Under the pieces are notes generated by a model. It was not told the DNA's origin and ran no database searches. It worked only from the letters and a program-made list of their open reading frames with translations. From the NCBI RefSeq assembly GCF_031178195.1, contig NZ_JAPSJL010000008.1, forward strand, positions 1-64,000: a stretch of 64,000 bases of DNA. Reading direction: 5' to 3'. This document shows, piece by piece, positions 26,377-34,160 of this stretch. The first letter of the stretch is position 1. Every line of letters begins with the position of its first letter. A program made the translations under genes and the position numbers. Source of the stretch: Zhihengliuella sp. GTDB taxonomy: Bacteria > Actinomycetota > Actinomycetes > Actinomycetales > Micrococcaceae.

Positions 26377-26931
26377 TCAGATCGCTTCTGCCGGACTGGC
26401 TACCTCGAGGACGGCTCGGATGTAGTCATCGCCGAAATCGACACGCGTCAAATGCCTGAACTTCACCTTCGTGAGGTAGTCATTCCAAGTACAGTCCGGA
26501 TCGATCATCCTCACCAGGATCGATTTCTGCCCCACCTCGGTCGGCGCCGCGATCCACAGCATGTCCGGCCGTCGGGCCTCCTCATGCAGAGCCAGGGCGG
26601 GAACCTGCCGTGCGATGCCGGCGAGGAACCCTGCGGGATCACTGAGGTCGAGGGGGCCGGCCGGCGCGGACGGCGGCCAGGTGTGGCCCGTCCGGAGGGC
26701 CGGCAGGAACGTGGGATCGACCTTGACCCGGCGGATGTCCTCGAGACGCAGGAGCGTGAACCCGTCGAAATAGGCAGCGTCCCGCAATGATGCGAGCAAG
26801 ACCCAACGCGCTCCGATATCGAGCACGATGCCCTCCACCCGCTCCTGCGGATCGAACCGGCGCCTGACGGCGACCGGCACTTGCTCGGCCGCCGACCGCC
26901 GCAAGCGAGCGCGGATCTTCTGAGGCGACAT
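26377..26931 (-). CDS. Hypothetical protein, unrecognised
   Basis: I do not recognise this protein of about 185 aa. It begins basic (MSPQKIRARLRRSAAEQVPVAVRRRF), then contains a beta-rich core with VEGIVLDIGARWVLLASLRDAAYFDGFTLLRLEDIRRVKVD, reminiscent of an Sm/SH3-like barrel. A GTG six codons upstream (26949) is an alternative start; the ATG has a purine-rich stretch before it. Base composition looks clearly less GC-rich than the flanking genes. It pairs with another hypothetical gene upstream on the same strand. Confidence 0.65.
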   Translation of the reverse strand: MSPQKIRARLRRSAAEQVPVAVRRRFDPQERVEGIVLDIGARWVLLASLRDAAYFDGFTLLRLEDIRRVKVDPTFLPALRTGHTWPPSAPAGPLDLSDPAGFLAGIARQVPALALHEEARRPDMLWIAAPTEVGQKSILVRMIDPDCTWNDYLTKVKFRHLTRVDFGDDYIRAVLEVASPAEAI

Positions 26932-26998
26932 GCTCTTCTTCACCGCCACATCGTCCCATGAGCCAAGCGGCTACTGGCCGTCGTCTCAGACTCATGAA

Positions 26999-27424
26999 CT
27001 AGTGCTCGGTAAAGGTGAACGTGCTTCGACGCAGTCTCCAACGTCGAGCGCTGGTCTCGATCGTCAGTGTAGGGACCGGACGTCGTCGAATGAGACTTGG
27101 CCGGTAGGTGATCTGGGCTTCCGCCCGCAAATAAGCGAGGACGAGATGAGCGAGTTCGCGAATCTCGTCCGCCTTCTCCTCTTCGTCGTCGCCATAGTCG
27201 AAGAGAATTGCACCGACATCCAAGTCCAGGATCCGAGCATCGAACCATTCGTAGGTGGCGCGCAGCTCAGCACGCCGAACCCGCCCATCGGGGCCTGCGT
27301 GTGCGCTCAGCTGGAGGCCGTGCATATGCGAGGAGTCGGACGCGAGGTCCTGCCAGGTCACGGGCTCGCCATCGAAGACCTCGGCCACAACCCGGTGCAG
27401 GAGTTCTCGGATGTTGATGGTCAC
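26999..27424 (-). CDS. Hypothetical acidic protein, unrecognised
   Basis: The 141-aa product resembles no family I can name. It has no membrane segment or signal; a mixed N-terminal half (MTINIRELLHRVVAEVFDGEPVTWQDLA) leads to an acidic stretch (FDYGDDEEEKADEIRELA) and a basic C-terminus. The start is a GTG. Like its downstream neighbour it is less GC-rich than the surrounding genes, which suggests a separate origin. The two genes are about 70 bases apart and may be co-transcribed. Confidence 0.6.
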   Translation of the reverse strand: MTINIRELLHRVVAEVFDGEPVTWQDLASDSSHMHGLQLSAHAGPDGRVRRAELRATYEWFDARILDLDVGAILFDYGDDEEEKADEIRELAHLVLAYLRAEAQITYRPSLIRRRPVPTLTIETSARRWRLRRSTFTFTEH

Positions 27425-27469
27425 GGCTCAAGCTTGGCACGGGTTTCGGCGACTCCGGCCAGAGAACGA

Positions 27470-27536
27470 CCATCGACGTCGCACTCCTGCAGGCCTCCGG
27501 GGCCGGAGGGATGCAGGAGTGCGACGTCGGTGGTTC
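27470..27536. repeat. Long intergenic palindrome (22-bp arms plus inner stem)
   Basis: CCATCGACGTCGCACTCCTGCA pairs with TGCAGGAGTGCGACGTCGGTGG (one G-T pair), and the loop itself contains CCTCCGG-GG-CCGGAGG. It lies between a hypothetical gene and the hpt stop. The arm core GTCGCACTCC-GCA resembles the 21-nt repeats at 63369-63518, suggesting one dispersed repeat family. It could also act as the hpt terminator. Confidence 0.65.
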
Positions 27537-27619
27537 ACGGCTGCACGGCTGCGACGCCGATGAAGCGCAGCTGCAGGATCACGACCTCGATGCCGCGGTC
27601 GCGGCCGGGCCGCGGACGC

Positions 27620-28171
27620 CTACTGGTAGACGTGCGGCGCGAGCGTGCCGATGAAGTCCAGGTTGCGGTACTGCTCGGCGAAGTCGAGCCCGTAGCCCAC
27701 CACGAACTCGTTGGGGATGTCGAAGCCGACGTACTTCACGTCGATGTCCACCTTGGCGGCCTCCGGCTTGCGGAGCAGCGCGCAGACCTCCACGGAGGCC
27801 GGGCCGCGGGAGACGAGGTTGGACTTCAGCCAGGACAGGGTCAGGCCCGAGTCGATGATGTCCTCGACGATGAGGACGTGCTTGCCCATGAGGTCCGTGT
27901 CCAGATCCTTGAGGATGCGGACCACGCCAGAGCTGGTGGTGCCGGAGCCGTAGGAGGAGACGGCCATCCAGTCCATGGTCACGTGCGAGTGCAGCGCGCG
28001 GGCCAGGTCGGCCATGATCATCACCGCGCCCTTGAGCACTCCGACGACCAGCAGGTCCCGGCCCTCGTAGTCCTTGTCGATCTGCGCGGCGAGCTCGGCG
28101 ACTTTCGCGTCGATCTCTTCCTTGGTGTACAGCACATGCGCCAGATCGGCGCTGACGTCATTCGAATCCAC
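27620..28171 (-). CDS. hpt: Hypoxanthine phosphoribosyltransferase
   Basis: Hpt salvages hypoxanthine and guanine to IMP and GMP using PRPP. The sequence shows [20 protein letters not shown], the PRPP-binding signature [17 protein letters not shown], a flexible-loop [10 protein letters not shown] segment, and [17 protein letters not shown] near the C-terminus. I choose the GTG at 28171 (183 aa), which has AGGAG eight bases upstream; the track's 206-aa version adds an unsupported N-terminus. It follows tilS as expected, but ftsH, its usual downstream neighbour, is 17 kb away. Confidence 0.95.
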   Translation of the reverse strand: MDSNDVSADLAHVLYTKEEIDAKVAELAAQIDKDYEGRDLLVVGVLKGAVMIMADLARALHSHVTMDWMAVSSYGSGTTSSGVVRILKDLDTDLMGKHVLIVEDIIDSGLTLSWLKSNLVSRGPASVEVCALLRKPEAAKVDIDVKYVGFDIPNEFVVGYGLDFAEQYRNLDFIGTLAPHVYQ

Positions 28172-28276
28172 GAACGGGCTCCTGAAGTGTCGGGTGTCCC
28201 GCTCCGGCGCGGTGGCCGGGCGGGCGGCGGCTACACCCAAGGTTACCGCGCGGCCCGGACCGGTTCCGTCTCGCCC

Positions 28277-29542
28277 TCAGGCCGTGACCGGGACGCGGCG
28301 GAGGACCAGCACCGGCCCCTGGAACCCGTGCCCCCGTCCGTCGCGCACGCGGTACGCGGCGACGTGGCCGGCGAGCTGCACGGGACCCGCCGATCCGCGG
28401 CCCACCGCGAGCCGCTCCAGCGCCGCGGTGCGCTCGAATGTCGGTGCCTCCCCGCCCGCAGCGCGGACGGCGAGGCGCAGGACGCGCGGCCGCAGCGCCG
28501 CATCGAGATCCCGCACCGCGGGCAGACGGAGCACGACGTCGCCGCTCGCCGGAGCGCCCGTGTCCGATCGGCTGCCACCCGGCGGAAGGCGGAGTCCGGC
28601 GAGCGCCTGCTCGGCCTCGGCGTCGAGGTGGTCGGCGTCGGCCGCGGCGAGGGCCGCAGTGCGGGCGAGGTTCGCGGCCACGCCGCCGCCCAGCTCCCGC
28701 TCGAGGTACGGAAGGACGTCGAGGCGGACCCGGTTCCGGAGGGCGTCGCGCTCGGCGTTCGTCGGGTCGTGCCAGACCTGCAGCCGCTCGTGGGCGCAGA
28801 TCGCCTCGGTGTCCGCGCGCCAGAGGCCGTCTGCCCGGCCCTCCGTCCCGGCCGGAGCCGAGCCGGCGTCCCCCCGGGAGGGTGTGCCGAGGAAGGGGCG
28901 CAGGAATCGCCCGCGCCGGGCGGGAATGCCGGCCAGGGAGCGCGTCCCGGACCCGCGCGCCAGCCCCAGGAGGACCTGCTCGGCCTGGTCGGAGAGGGTA
29001 TGGCCGGTGAGCACAGCGACCGGCGGCCCGGGCTCGGCCGTCTCCCAGCGCCGCGCTGCCGCCTCGAGCGCGGCGTAGCGGGCGGCGCGGGCCTGCTCCT
29101 CCGTCCCCGGGGCCGGCACATCGACGGCTAGGACCTCCACCGGGGAGAGGCCTCTGTCCGTGAGCTGGTCGGCGGCTCGCCGGGCAGCATCGGCGCTGCC
29201 CGCCTGGAGTCCGTGGTCCACCACCACGGCGCCGGCCGCGAGCCGTCCCCTGCTGGCCAGGAAGGCGCAGGTGACGGCGAGCGCCAGGGAGTCGGCTCCC
29301 CCGCTGCAGGCCACGAGCACCCGCGGGGGCTCGATGCGCGGGGAATCGGAGCGCTGGGGCTCGCGACGCAGCGGCTCGAGGCTCGTCGGTTCACGACGCG
29401 CCGGCGGTGTGGCCGCGGGCCGGGGCGCGTCGTCGTCGTACCGGTAGTCGTCCCGCTGGGCTTGCGGCAGCTGCCAGGCGGCCACGGCCTCCCGGACGGC
29501 GGCCCGCGCGGCAGCGAGCTGGGGCGGCAGGTTCCCGCCCAC
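28277..29542 (-). CDS. tilS: tRNA(Ile)-lysidine synthase
   Basis: TilS converts C34 of the CAU-anticodon tRNA-Ile to lysidine, making it read AUA. The 421-aa protein has the ATP pyrophosphatase PP-loop [17 protein letters not shown] near residue 75 and the adjacent [11 protein letters not shown] motif. The third conserved motif reads [20 protein letters not shown], where the family usually has two aspartates (DDQAET); the first is replaced by Ser and the T by Gln. A charged Arg/Glu/Pro-rich extension of about 40 residues precedes the PP-loop. It is adjacent to the metalloprotease gene (one base apart) and hpt. Confidence 0.92.
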   Translation of the reverse strand: MGGNLPPQLAAARAAVREAVAAWQLPQAQRDDYRYDDDAPRPAATPPARREPTSLEPLRREPQRSDSPRIEPPRVLVACSGGADSLALAVTCAFLASRGRLAAGAVVVDHGLQAGSADAARRAADQLTDRGLSPVEVLAVDVPAPGTEEQARAARYAALEAAARRWETAEPGPPVAVLTGHTLSDQAEQVLLGLARGSGTRSLAGIPARRGRFLRPFLGTPSRGDAGSAPAGTEGRADGLWRADTEAICAHERLQVWHDPTNAERDALRNRVRLDVLPYLERELGGGVAANLARTAALAAADADHLDAEAEQALAGLRLPPGGSRSDTGAPASGDVVLRLPAVRDLDAALRPRVLRLAVRAAGGEAPTFERTAALERLAVGRGSAGPVQLAGHVAAYRVRDGRGHGFQGPVLVLRRVPVTA

Positions 29543-29543
29543 G

Positions 29544-30593
29544 CTAGGCCTGCATGCGGTCGACCCACTCCTGCGGGTGGTGCAGCTCGTGCTCGGTGGG
29601 CAGGTGCTCCGGGCGCTCCCACACCCGGTTGAACCCCTCCATGCCGATCTGCCGCACCACCGCGGAGACGAACTTCTGGCCGTCGGCGTACTGGCGCATC
29701 TTGGCGTCCAGGCCGAGGACCCGGCGGAGCCAGTTCTCGATCGCCCCGCGGTCCGCGCCGCGGCGGGCGAAGCGCTGGCGGATGGTCTTCACGCTGGGAA
29801 CGATCGAGCAGTCGACTCCGTCCATGACCACGTTCGCGTGGCCCTCGAGCAGGCTCATCACGGCGGTGAGGCGACTCATGATCTCGCGGTCGTGCTCGTC
29901 GCGGATGAGCTCGGTCAGGGGCGTCTTCTCGGTGAAGAGGCGGGTCAGCCGCTCGCCGAGGCTGTCCGCCTTGCCCAGCATGCCCTCGACCAGCTCGGCG
30001 ATGCTGCCCAGGAGGTAGTCGCGCAGCCAGGGGGCGGCCGCGAACTGGACCCGGTGGGTCTGCTCGTGGAGGCAGACCCAGAGCCGGAAGTCGGCGGGCT
30101 CCACGTTGAGCTCGCGTTCGACCTCCACGATGTTCGGGGCGACCAGCAGGAGCCGGCCGGCCTCGGGCAGGTGGGGGCGCTTCAGGGGCGCGAACGGATC
30201 GAACTGGCCCAGCACCTTGGAGGAGAGGAAGGAGAGGATGGCGCCCATCTCCGCGCCCGTCGCCCGCGCGGTGACCGCCGCGGAGGTGGCGCTGAGCTTC
30301 TCCGAGTGCTTGGCGGCGGCCTCGCGCAGCGGGCGGTCGATGATCGCCTCGAAGCTGTGGACGTTCGCCCGCGCCCAGCTGGCCCGGTCGACGATCAGCA
30401 CGTCGGAGTCCCGCAGGTCGCGTGCCGCCTCCAGCCGGGTGATCTCGTGGACGTGCCCGACGGCGGCATCGGCGTGGCGGCGCAGGTCCGCCACCACGGC
30501 GCTCGCCTCGGCGGGAGTGAGCTTGGGGCCGGGGGTGCCGAGCGTGGCGGCCGTCTTCGCGGCGAGCTCCCAGTGGATGAGGCGGTGATCCAT
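29544..30593 (-). CDS. Zinc-dependent metalloprotease (zincin, DUF2342/COG5282 type)
   Basis: This 349-aa actinobacterial protein has the zincin motif HEQTHRVQF (HExxH) near residue 180, preceded by LWVCLHEQ, and a downstream [12 protein letters not shown] that supplies the distal zinc-binding histidine/glutamate region. It is consistently found between dacB and tilS. It was once labelled a coenzyme-F420-associated protein, but its substrate is unknown. No signal peptide is visible, so a cytoplasmic role is likely. Confidence 0.88.
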   Translation of the reverse strand: MDHRLIHWELAAKTAATLGTPGPKLTPAEASAVVADLRRHADAAVGHVHEITRLEAARDLRDSDVLIVDRASWARANVHSFEAIIDRPLREAAAKHSEKLSATSAAVTARATGAEMGAILSFLSSKVLGQFDPFAPLKRPHLPEAGRLLLVAPNIVEVERELNVEPADFRLWVCLHEQTHRVQFAAAPWLRDYLLGSIAELVEGMLGKADSLGERLTRLFTEKTPLTELIRDEHDREIMSRLTAVMSLLEGHANVVMDGVDCSIVPSVKTIRQRFARRGADRGAIENWLRRVLGLDAKMRQYADGQKFVSAVVRQIGMEGFNRVWERPEHLPTEHELHHPQEWVDRMQA

Positions 30594-30839
30594 GGGCCCA
30601 TCCCATCACGGATGGAACCCCGTCGCTACGCGCAGCGGGCCGGCGGGAGGCCCCGACGGTGGCACCCGGGCACCGACTGATCGAGCCTGGGAGATCGCTG
30701 AACGATCCGCCCGCTCCCCTTTCGACGAGCGGCTGCCCCTTGTTAGCGTCCGGAGGGTACGCGGAAAGCACGCAGGGCGGCCGGCCCTGGGCAGAACGGC
30801 GTCGGCGGCCTGCGACCCAGCGAGAAGAGGAGCAGTGCC

Positions 30840-31262
30840 ATGAACGATCTCATCAGCAGCATGCAGGCGACGCACCCCCGCGAGTTCACGGTGGGCGGCT
30901 CCGCAGTGGATCCGGCAGCTCTGGCCGAGTGCCTGGCCGCCTGTGTCGAATGCGCCCAGACCTGCACCACCTGCGCGGACGCCTGCCTCTCCGAGGACAT
31001 GGTGGCGGACCTGGTGGGTTGCATCCGCCTCAACGCGACCTGCGCGGACATCTGCGCCGCGACCGCCTCGGTCCTGTCGCGGCGGCCGGAGGGCGACGCA
31101 GCCTACCTGCGCTCGCTCCTGGAGGCCTGCCGCGACGTGTGCGAGCGCTGCGCCCAGGAATGCGGCAGCCACGCCGAGATGCACGAGCACTGCAAGGTCT
31201 GCGCGGAGGCCTGCCGACGCTGCGCCAAGGCCTGCGCGGACCTGCTCTCGGCACTGGGTTGA
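30840..31262 (+). CDS. Cysteine-rich four-helix-bundle protein, probable copper storage protein (Csp-like)
   Basis: The 140-aa protein contains 18 cysteines in helical spacing: ECLAACVECAQTCTTCADAC, GCIRLNATCADIC, EACRDVCERCAQEC and CKVCAEACRRCAKAC. This pattern matches the four-helix-bundle copper-binding (Csp1/DUF326) family, which binds many Cu(I) ions with Cys lining the bundle core. No export signal is visible, so it would be a cytosolic store. It is transcribed opposite to its neighbours inside the dacB-tilS block; GAGGAG precedes the ATG. Confidence 0.87.
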   Translation: MNDLISSMQATHPREFTVGGSAVDPAALAECLAACVECAQTCTTCADACLSEDMVADLVGCIRLNATCADICAATASVLSRRPEGDAAYLRSLLEACRDVCERCAQECGSHAEMHEHCKVCAEACRRCAKACADLLSALG

Positions 31263-31302
31263 GCGCGGCAGTGCAGCCTACCCCGCACCCCAGCGCCACC
31301 AG

Positions 31303-32673
31303 CTAGAGCGTCGTCAGGGCCGCTGCGGCGCGGTCGAGCTCCGCTCGGGCGGCGCCCAGACTGCCGGGCACGTCCCGGGCGAAGAAGGAGAAAGCCACCA
31401 GGCGGCCGTTCTCCGTCACCGCCAGACCCGTGAGGGTTACGACGCCGGCCAGCGTGCCCGTCTTGGCGCGCACCCGTCCGAGCGTCTGCTCCGTGCCGAG
31501 GCGGTTGGCCATGGTCCCCGTCGCGCCGGCGATCGGCAGCAGGTAGCTGACGTCGCGCAGGTCCTCGTGGCCCGCCGTGGTCACGGCGGCCATCATGAGC
31601 GCCAGCTGCTCGGGTGTCACCTGGTTGGCCGCCGCCAGCCCGGAGGCGTCGACGATGCTGGCCCCGGCGGTGTCGATGCCCATGCGTTCCAGCGCGCGGT
31701 TCAGGCCGTGCGCGACCCCGCCGAAGCTCGCCGGCTGGCCGAGCTCGATCGCGACGAGGCGCCCCAGCGTCTCGGCCACGTAGTTCTCCGAGTGCTGGGT
31801 CATCACCTCCACCATCTCGCCGATGGTGGGTGAGACCAGCCGGGCCAGTGGCTCCGCCGACTCCCCGCGGTCACCGCGGACGACCTCGGCGACCACCCGG
31901 CCCTCGCCCAGCTCGGCGGCCAGGGCGTCGCGGAAGGCTAGCGCGGCGGTCATCGCGGGGTCCGAGACGCGCGGCGCACCGGACGCGGCCGAGGCGCGGG
32001 CGGCGAACATGGCGATCGGCATCACGGGCGCGATGTTGTTGCTGGTCAGGAGTGACTCGTCCCAGTGCGGGCTCAGGGTGCTGCCGTCGAACAGGGTGTC
32101 CTCCAGCACCACCTGCACCGGCCCGGCCTCCCCGGAGTCCGGCCCCTCCGGCAGGGCCGCAGCGGTGTCGGCGGCCAGCACGGCCAGGCGCTCGGGCGTC
32201 AGCAGCACGTCGCCCCCGCCGACCAGCACGACGTCGCCCGCAGCGGAGTACGTGGACGTCGCCACGGTGCGGTCTTCGCCGAGGACGCTCAGCGCAGCCG
32301 CCGCGGTCAGCGTCTTCAGGCTCGACGCCGGCGTGCCGGGGTCGTCTCCGCTGCGGGAGAACACCTGGTCGCCGCTGGCGACGTCCACGACGGACCCGGT
32401 GACGTGGCCGGCCGCGGCCGGGAAGCTCTCGAAGACGGGGCCCAGCGCGGCCTCGGCGTCCTCCGCCGTGACCGGATCCTGCCCGAGCGGCGGGGCGACC
32501 GTGACCTGCACCGCCCCCACGGTGGGCAGGTCCTCCTGCGGGACCAGCGGCGTCGTCCGCGTGAGCACGGCCGGCGCCAAGTGGAGGAGATTGATCACCA
32601 GCAGGGCCACCACCAGGAGGACCATGAGGGCGAGGCCCGCGGCGCGGAGGCGGCGGCTGGACTTGCGACGCAT
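31303..32673 (-). CDS. dacB: D-alanyl-D-alanine carboxypeptidase/endopeptidase (PBP4, S13 family)
   Basis: DacB trims peptidoglycan peptide side chains outside the membrane. The 456-aa protein starts with a basic segment and membrane anchor/signal (AAGLALMVLLVVALLVINLL). It then has the S13 motifs: active-site serine and lysine in TPASSLKTLTAA, the SxN motif in QHSENYVAE and the KTG box in RVRAKTGTLAG. I start at MRRKSSRR (32673); the track ORF extends 40 residues into the ppa promoter region. It is divergent from ppa, the conserved actinobacterial arrangement. Confidence 0.92.
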   Translation of the reverse strand: MRRKSSRRLRAAGLALMVLLVVALLVINLLHLAPAVLTRTTPLVPQEDLPTVGAVQVTVAPPLGQDPVTAEDAEAALGPVFESFPAAAGHVTGSVVDVASGDQVFSRSGDDPGTPASSLKTLTAAAALSVLGEDRTVATSTYSAAGDVVLVGGGDVLLTPERLAVLAADTAAALPEGPDSGEAGPVQVVLEDTLFDGSTLSPHWDESLLTSNNIAPVMPIAMFAARASAASGAPRVSDPAMTAALAFRDALAAELGEGRVVAEVVRGDRGESAEPLARLVSPTIGEMVEVMTQHSENYVAETLGRLVAIELGQPASFGGVAHGLNRALERMGIDTAGASIVDASGLAAANQVTPEQLALMMAAVTTAGHEDLRDVSYLLPIAGATGTMANRLGTEQTLGRVRAKTGTLAGVVTLTGLAVTENGRLVAFSFFARDVPGSLGAARAELDRAAAALTTL

Positions 32674-32805
32674 CGGCGGCACCTCGTGATCGGCGGGACT
32701 TCGGGCGGGCGGGCGGCGCAATATACGCTTGCCATAGCACTTAAACACTAGTCCCGCGGGCCGCTGCCCCACGACTGCCCCGCGGAGCCACATCTAGGAG
32801 AGCCG

Positions 32806-33330
32806 ATGAGCCACGACGTCACCATCGAGATCCCGGCGGGATCGCGCGTCAAGTACGAGATCGACCACGAGACCCACCGCCTGCGGCTGGACCGCGTGCT
32901 GTTCACCTCGATGCAGTACCCGACCCACTACGGATACTTCGAGGACACGCTGGGCGAGGACGGCGACCCGCTGGACGCGATGGTGTGGATCCCGGGCGTC
33001 GACCTGATCCCCGGCGTGATCGTCGAGTCGCGCCCGATCGGCGTGTTCAACATGACGGACGACGGCGGCGGAGACGCCAAGCTGCTGTGCGTGCCGACGG
33101 ACAAGCGGTTCGACCACATCCGCGAGCTCGAGGACGTCGACGAGTGGCTGATCAAGGAGATCGAGCACTTCTTCACGCGCTACAAGGACCTGGAGCCGGG
33201 CAAGTGGGTCAAGGCCGAGGGCTGGCAGGGCCGCGAGGCCGCCGAGGCCGAGCTGGCCGCGTCCGTGGAGCGGTTCGACCGCCTCGGCGAGGAGTCCGAG
33301 GAGGACGAGCCGCAGGGTCGCGACGTCTGA
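32806..33330 (+). CDS. ppa: Inorganic pyrophosphatase
   Basis: Family I soluble pyrophosphatase hydrolyses PPi to two phosphates, pulling biosynthetic reactions forward. The 174-aa sequence carries the signature [13 protein letters not shown] with the metal-binding aspartates, [13 protein letters not shown], and a C-terminal [19 protein letters not shown]. Length is typical of bacterial hexameric enzymes; the acidic tail EESEEDEPQ is an extension. GGAG precedes the ATG. A clear hairpin terminator follows. Confidence 0.95.
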   Translation: MSHDVTIEIPAGSRVKYEIDHETHRLRLDRVLFTSMQYPTHYGYFEDTLGEDGDPLDAMVWIPGVDLIPGVIVESRPIGVFNMTDDGGGDAKLLCVPTDKRFDHIRELEDVDEWLIKEIEHFFTRYKDLEPGKWVKAEGWQGREAAEAELAASVERFDRLGEESEEDEPQGRDV

Positions 33331-33370
33331 TCGACGACGGCGACGACGGCGCGTCCTGATCGACGGCGTA

Positions 33371-33399
33371 GGGCGGTCCACCGGTTCGGTGGGCCGCCC
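33371..33399. terminator. Terminator after ppa
   Basis: GGGCGGTCCACCG pairs with CGGTGGGCCGCCC (one G-T pair, three-base loop), followed by TTCGT, about 40 bases beyond the ppa stop. Confidence 0.7.
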
Positions 33400-33445
33400 T
33401 TCGTCGTCTCGGCCGCGCTGCTCGCCCCGGGACGGGTCGGGTTTA

Positions 33446-34129
33446 ATGGATTCGATGCCCTCCGTCCCGCTCCCGCGTCCGTCCCGGCGGCCGCGTCCGC
33501 GCCTGGTCCCGATGACGCCGCTGCAGCAGCTGCGCGCGCCACGCAAGCCGCTGCGCCTGCTGAACCTGACCCTCGGGATCGTGGTGCTGGGCATCGGCGT
33601 GGGCCTGTTCGTGCGCGCGGGGTTCGGCCTCTCGCCCTGGGACGTCCTGCACCAGGGCCTCAGCAGGCTGCTTCCCATCAGCTTCGGCACCGTGATCGTG
33701 CTGCTGGGGCTGCTGATCCTGCTGCTCTGGATTCCGCTGCGGCAGTGGCCGGGGTTGGGCACCGTCGTGAACACCTTCGCCGTCGGGCCGATCGCCGACC
33801 TGACGATCGCCCTGATGCCGCCGATCCACGGGCTCGGGTGGCAGGCCGGCGCCATGGCGCTGGCCACCGTCCTCGCGGCCTTCGGCACCACGCTCTACAT
33901 CGGGGCGCAGTTCGGCGGCGGTCCTCGCGACGGCCTCATGACGGGGCTCCACTTCCGGACCGGGCTGAGCGTCCGCGTCATCCGCACCCTCATGGAGCTC
34001 ACCGCGCTGGCCGTCGGCTGGCTCCTGGGCGGCGTGGTCGGCATCGGCACCGCGGTGTTCGCCCTGTCGATCGGGCCGCTCTGCCAGCTCTTCTTCCGCT
34101 GGACCGTCGTGGACCTCGAGCGCCGCTGA
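33446..34129 (+). CDS. YczE-like membrane protein, copy 1
   Basis: This 227-aa membrane protein has five or six segments (LLNLTLGIVVLGIGVGLFV, GTVIVLLGLLILLLWIP, and three C-terminal ones) and the YczE-type motifs GLSPWDVLHQGLS, IPLRQWPGLGTV and GPRDGLMTGLHFRTG. The function of the family is unknown; members are commonly encoded beside YczR-type MocR regulators. It converges with such a regulator here and shares most of its sequence pattern with the second copy at 35676. A nearby ATG at 33455 is an alternative start. Confidence 0.82.
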   Translation: MDSMPSVPLPRPSRRPRPRLVPMTPLQQLRAPRKPLRLLNLTLGIVVLGIGVGLFVRAGFGLSPWDVLHQGLSRLLPISFGTVIVLLGLLILLLWIPLRQWPGLGTVVNTFAVGPIADLTIALMPPIHGLGWQAGAMALATVLAAFGTTLYIGAQFGGGPRDGLMTGLHFRTGLSVRVIRTLMELTALAVGWLLGGVVGIGTAVFALSIGPLCQLFFRWTVVDLERR

Positions 34130-34160
34130 CCCGACGGGCCGGTCAGTGGCGCCGGCCGGC

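Larger units (their letters stand above)
10143..27619. other. Accessory gene block inserted between ftsH and hpt
   Basis: tilS-hpt-ftsH is one of the most conserved bacterial gene neighbourhoods, and both halves are intact here on the same strand (27620-29542 and 8019-10103). About 17 kb of catabolic, regulatory and pectinolytic genes on both strands separate them. The block is bordered by a 17-bp terminator hairpin (10303-10342) on the left and a 22-bp palindrome (27470-27536) on the right. I see no integrase, transposase, tRNA or clear direct-repeat boundary. Its origin by transfer is inference. Confidence 0.6.

Noticed and set aside
10143-27619. Prophage or transposon
   Set aside because: No integrase, transposase, phage structural gene, tRNA target or clear flanking direct repeat was seen.
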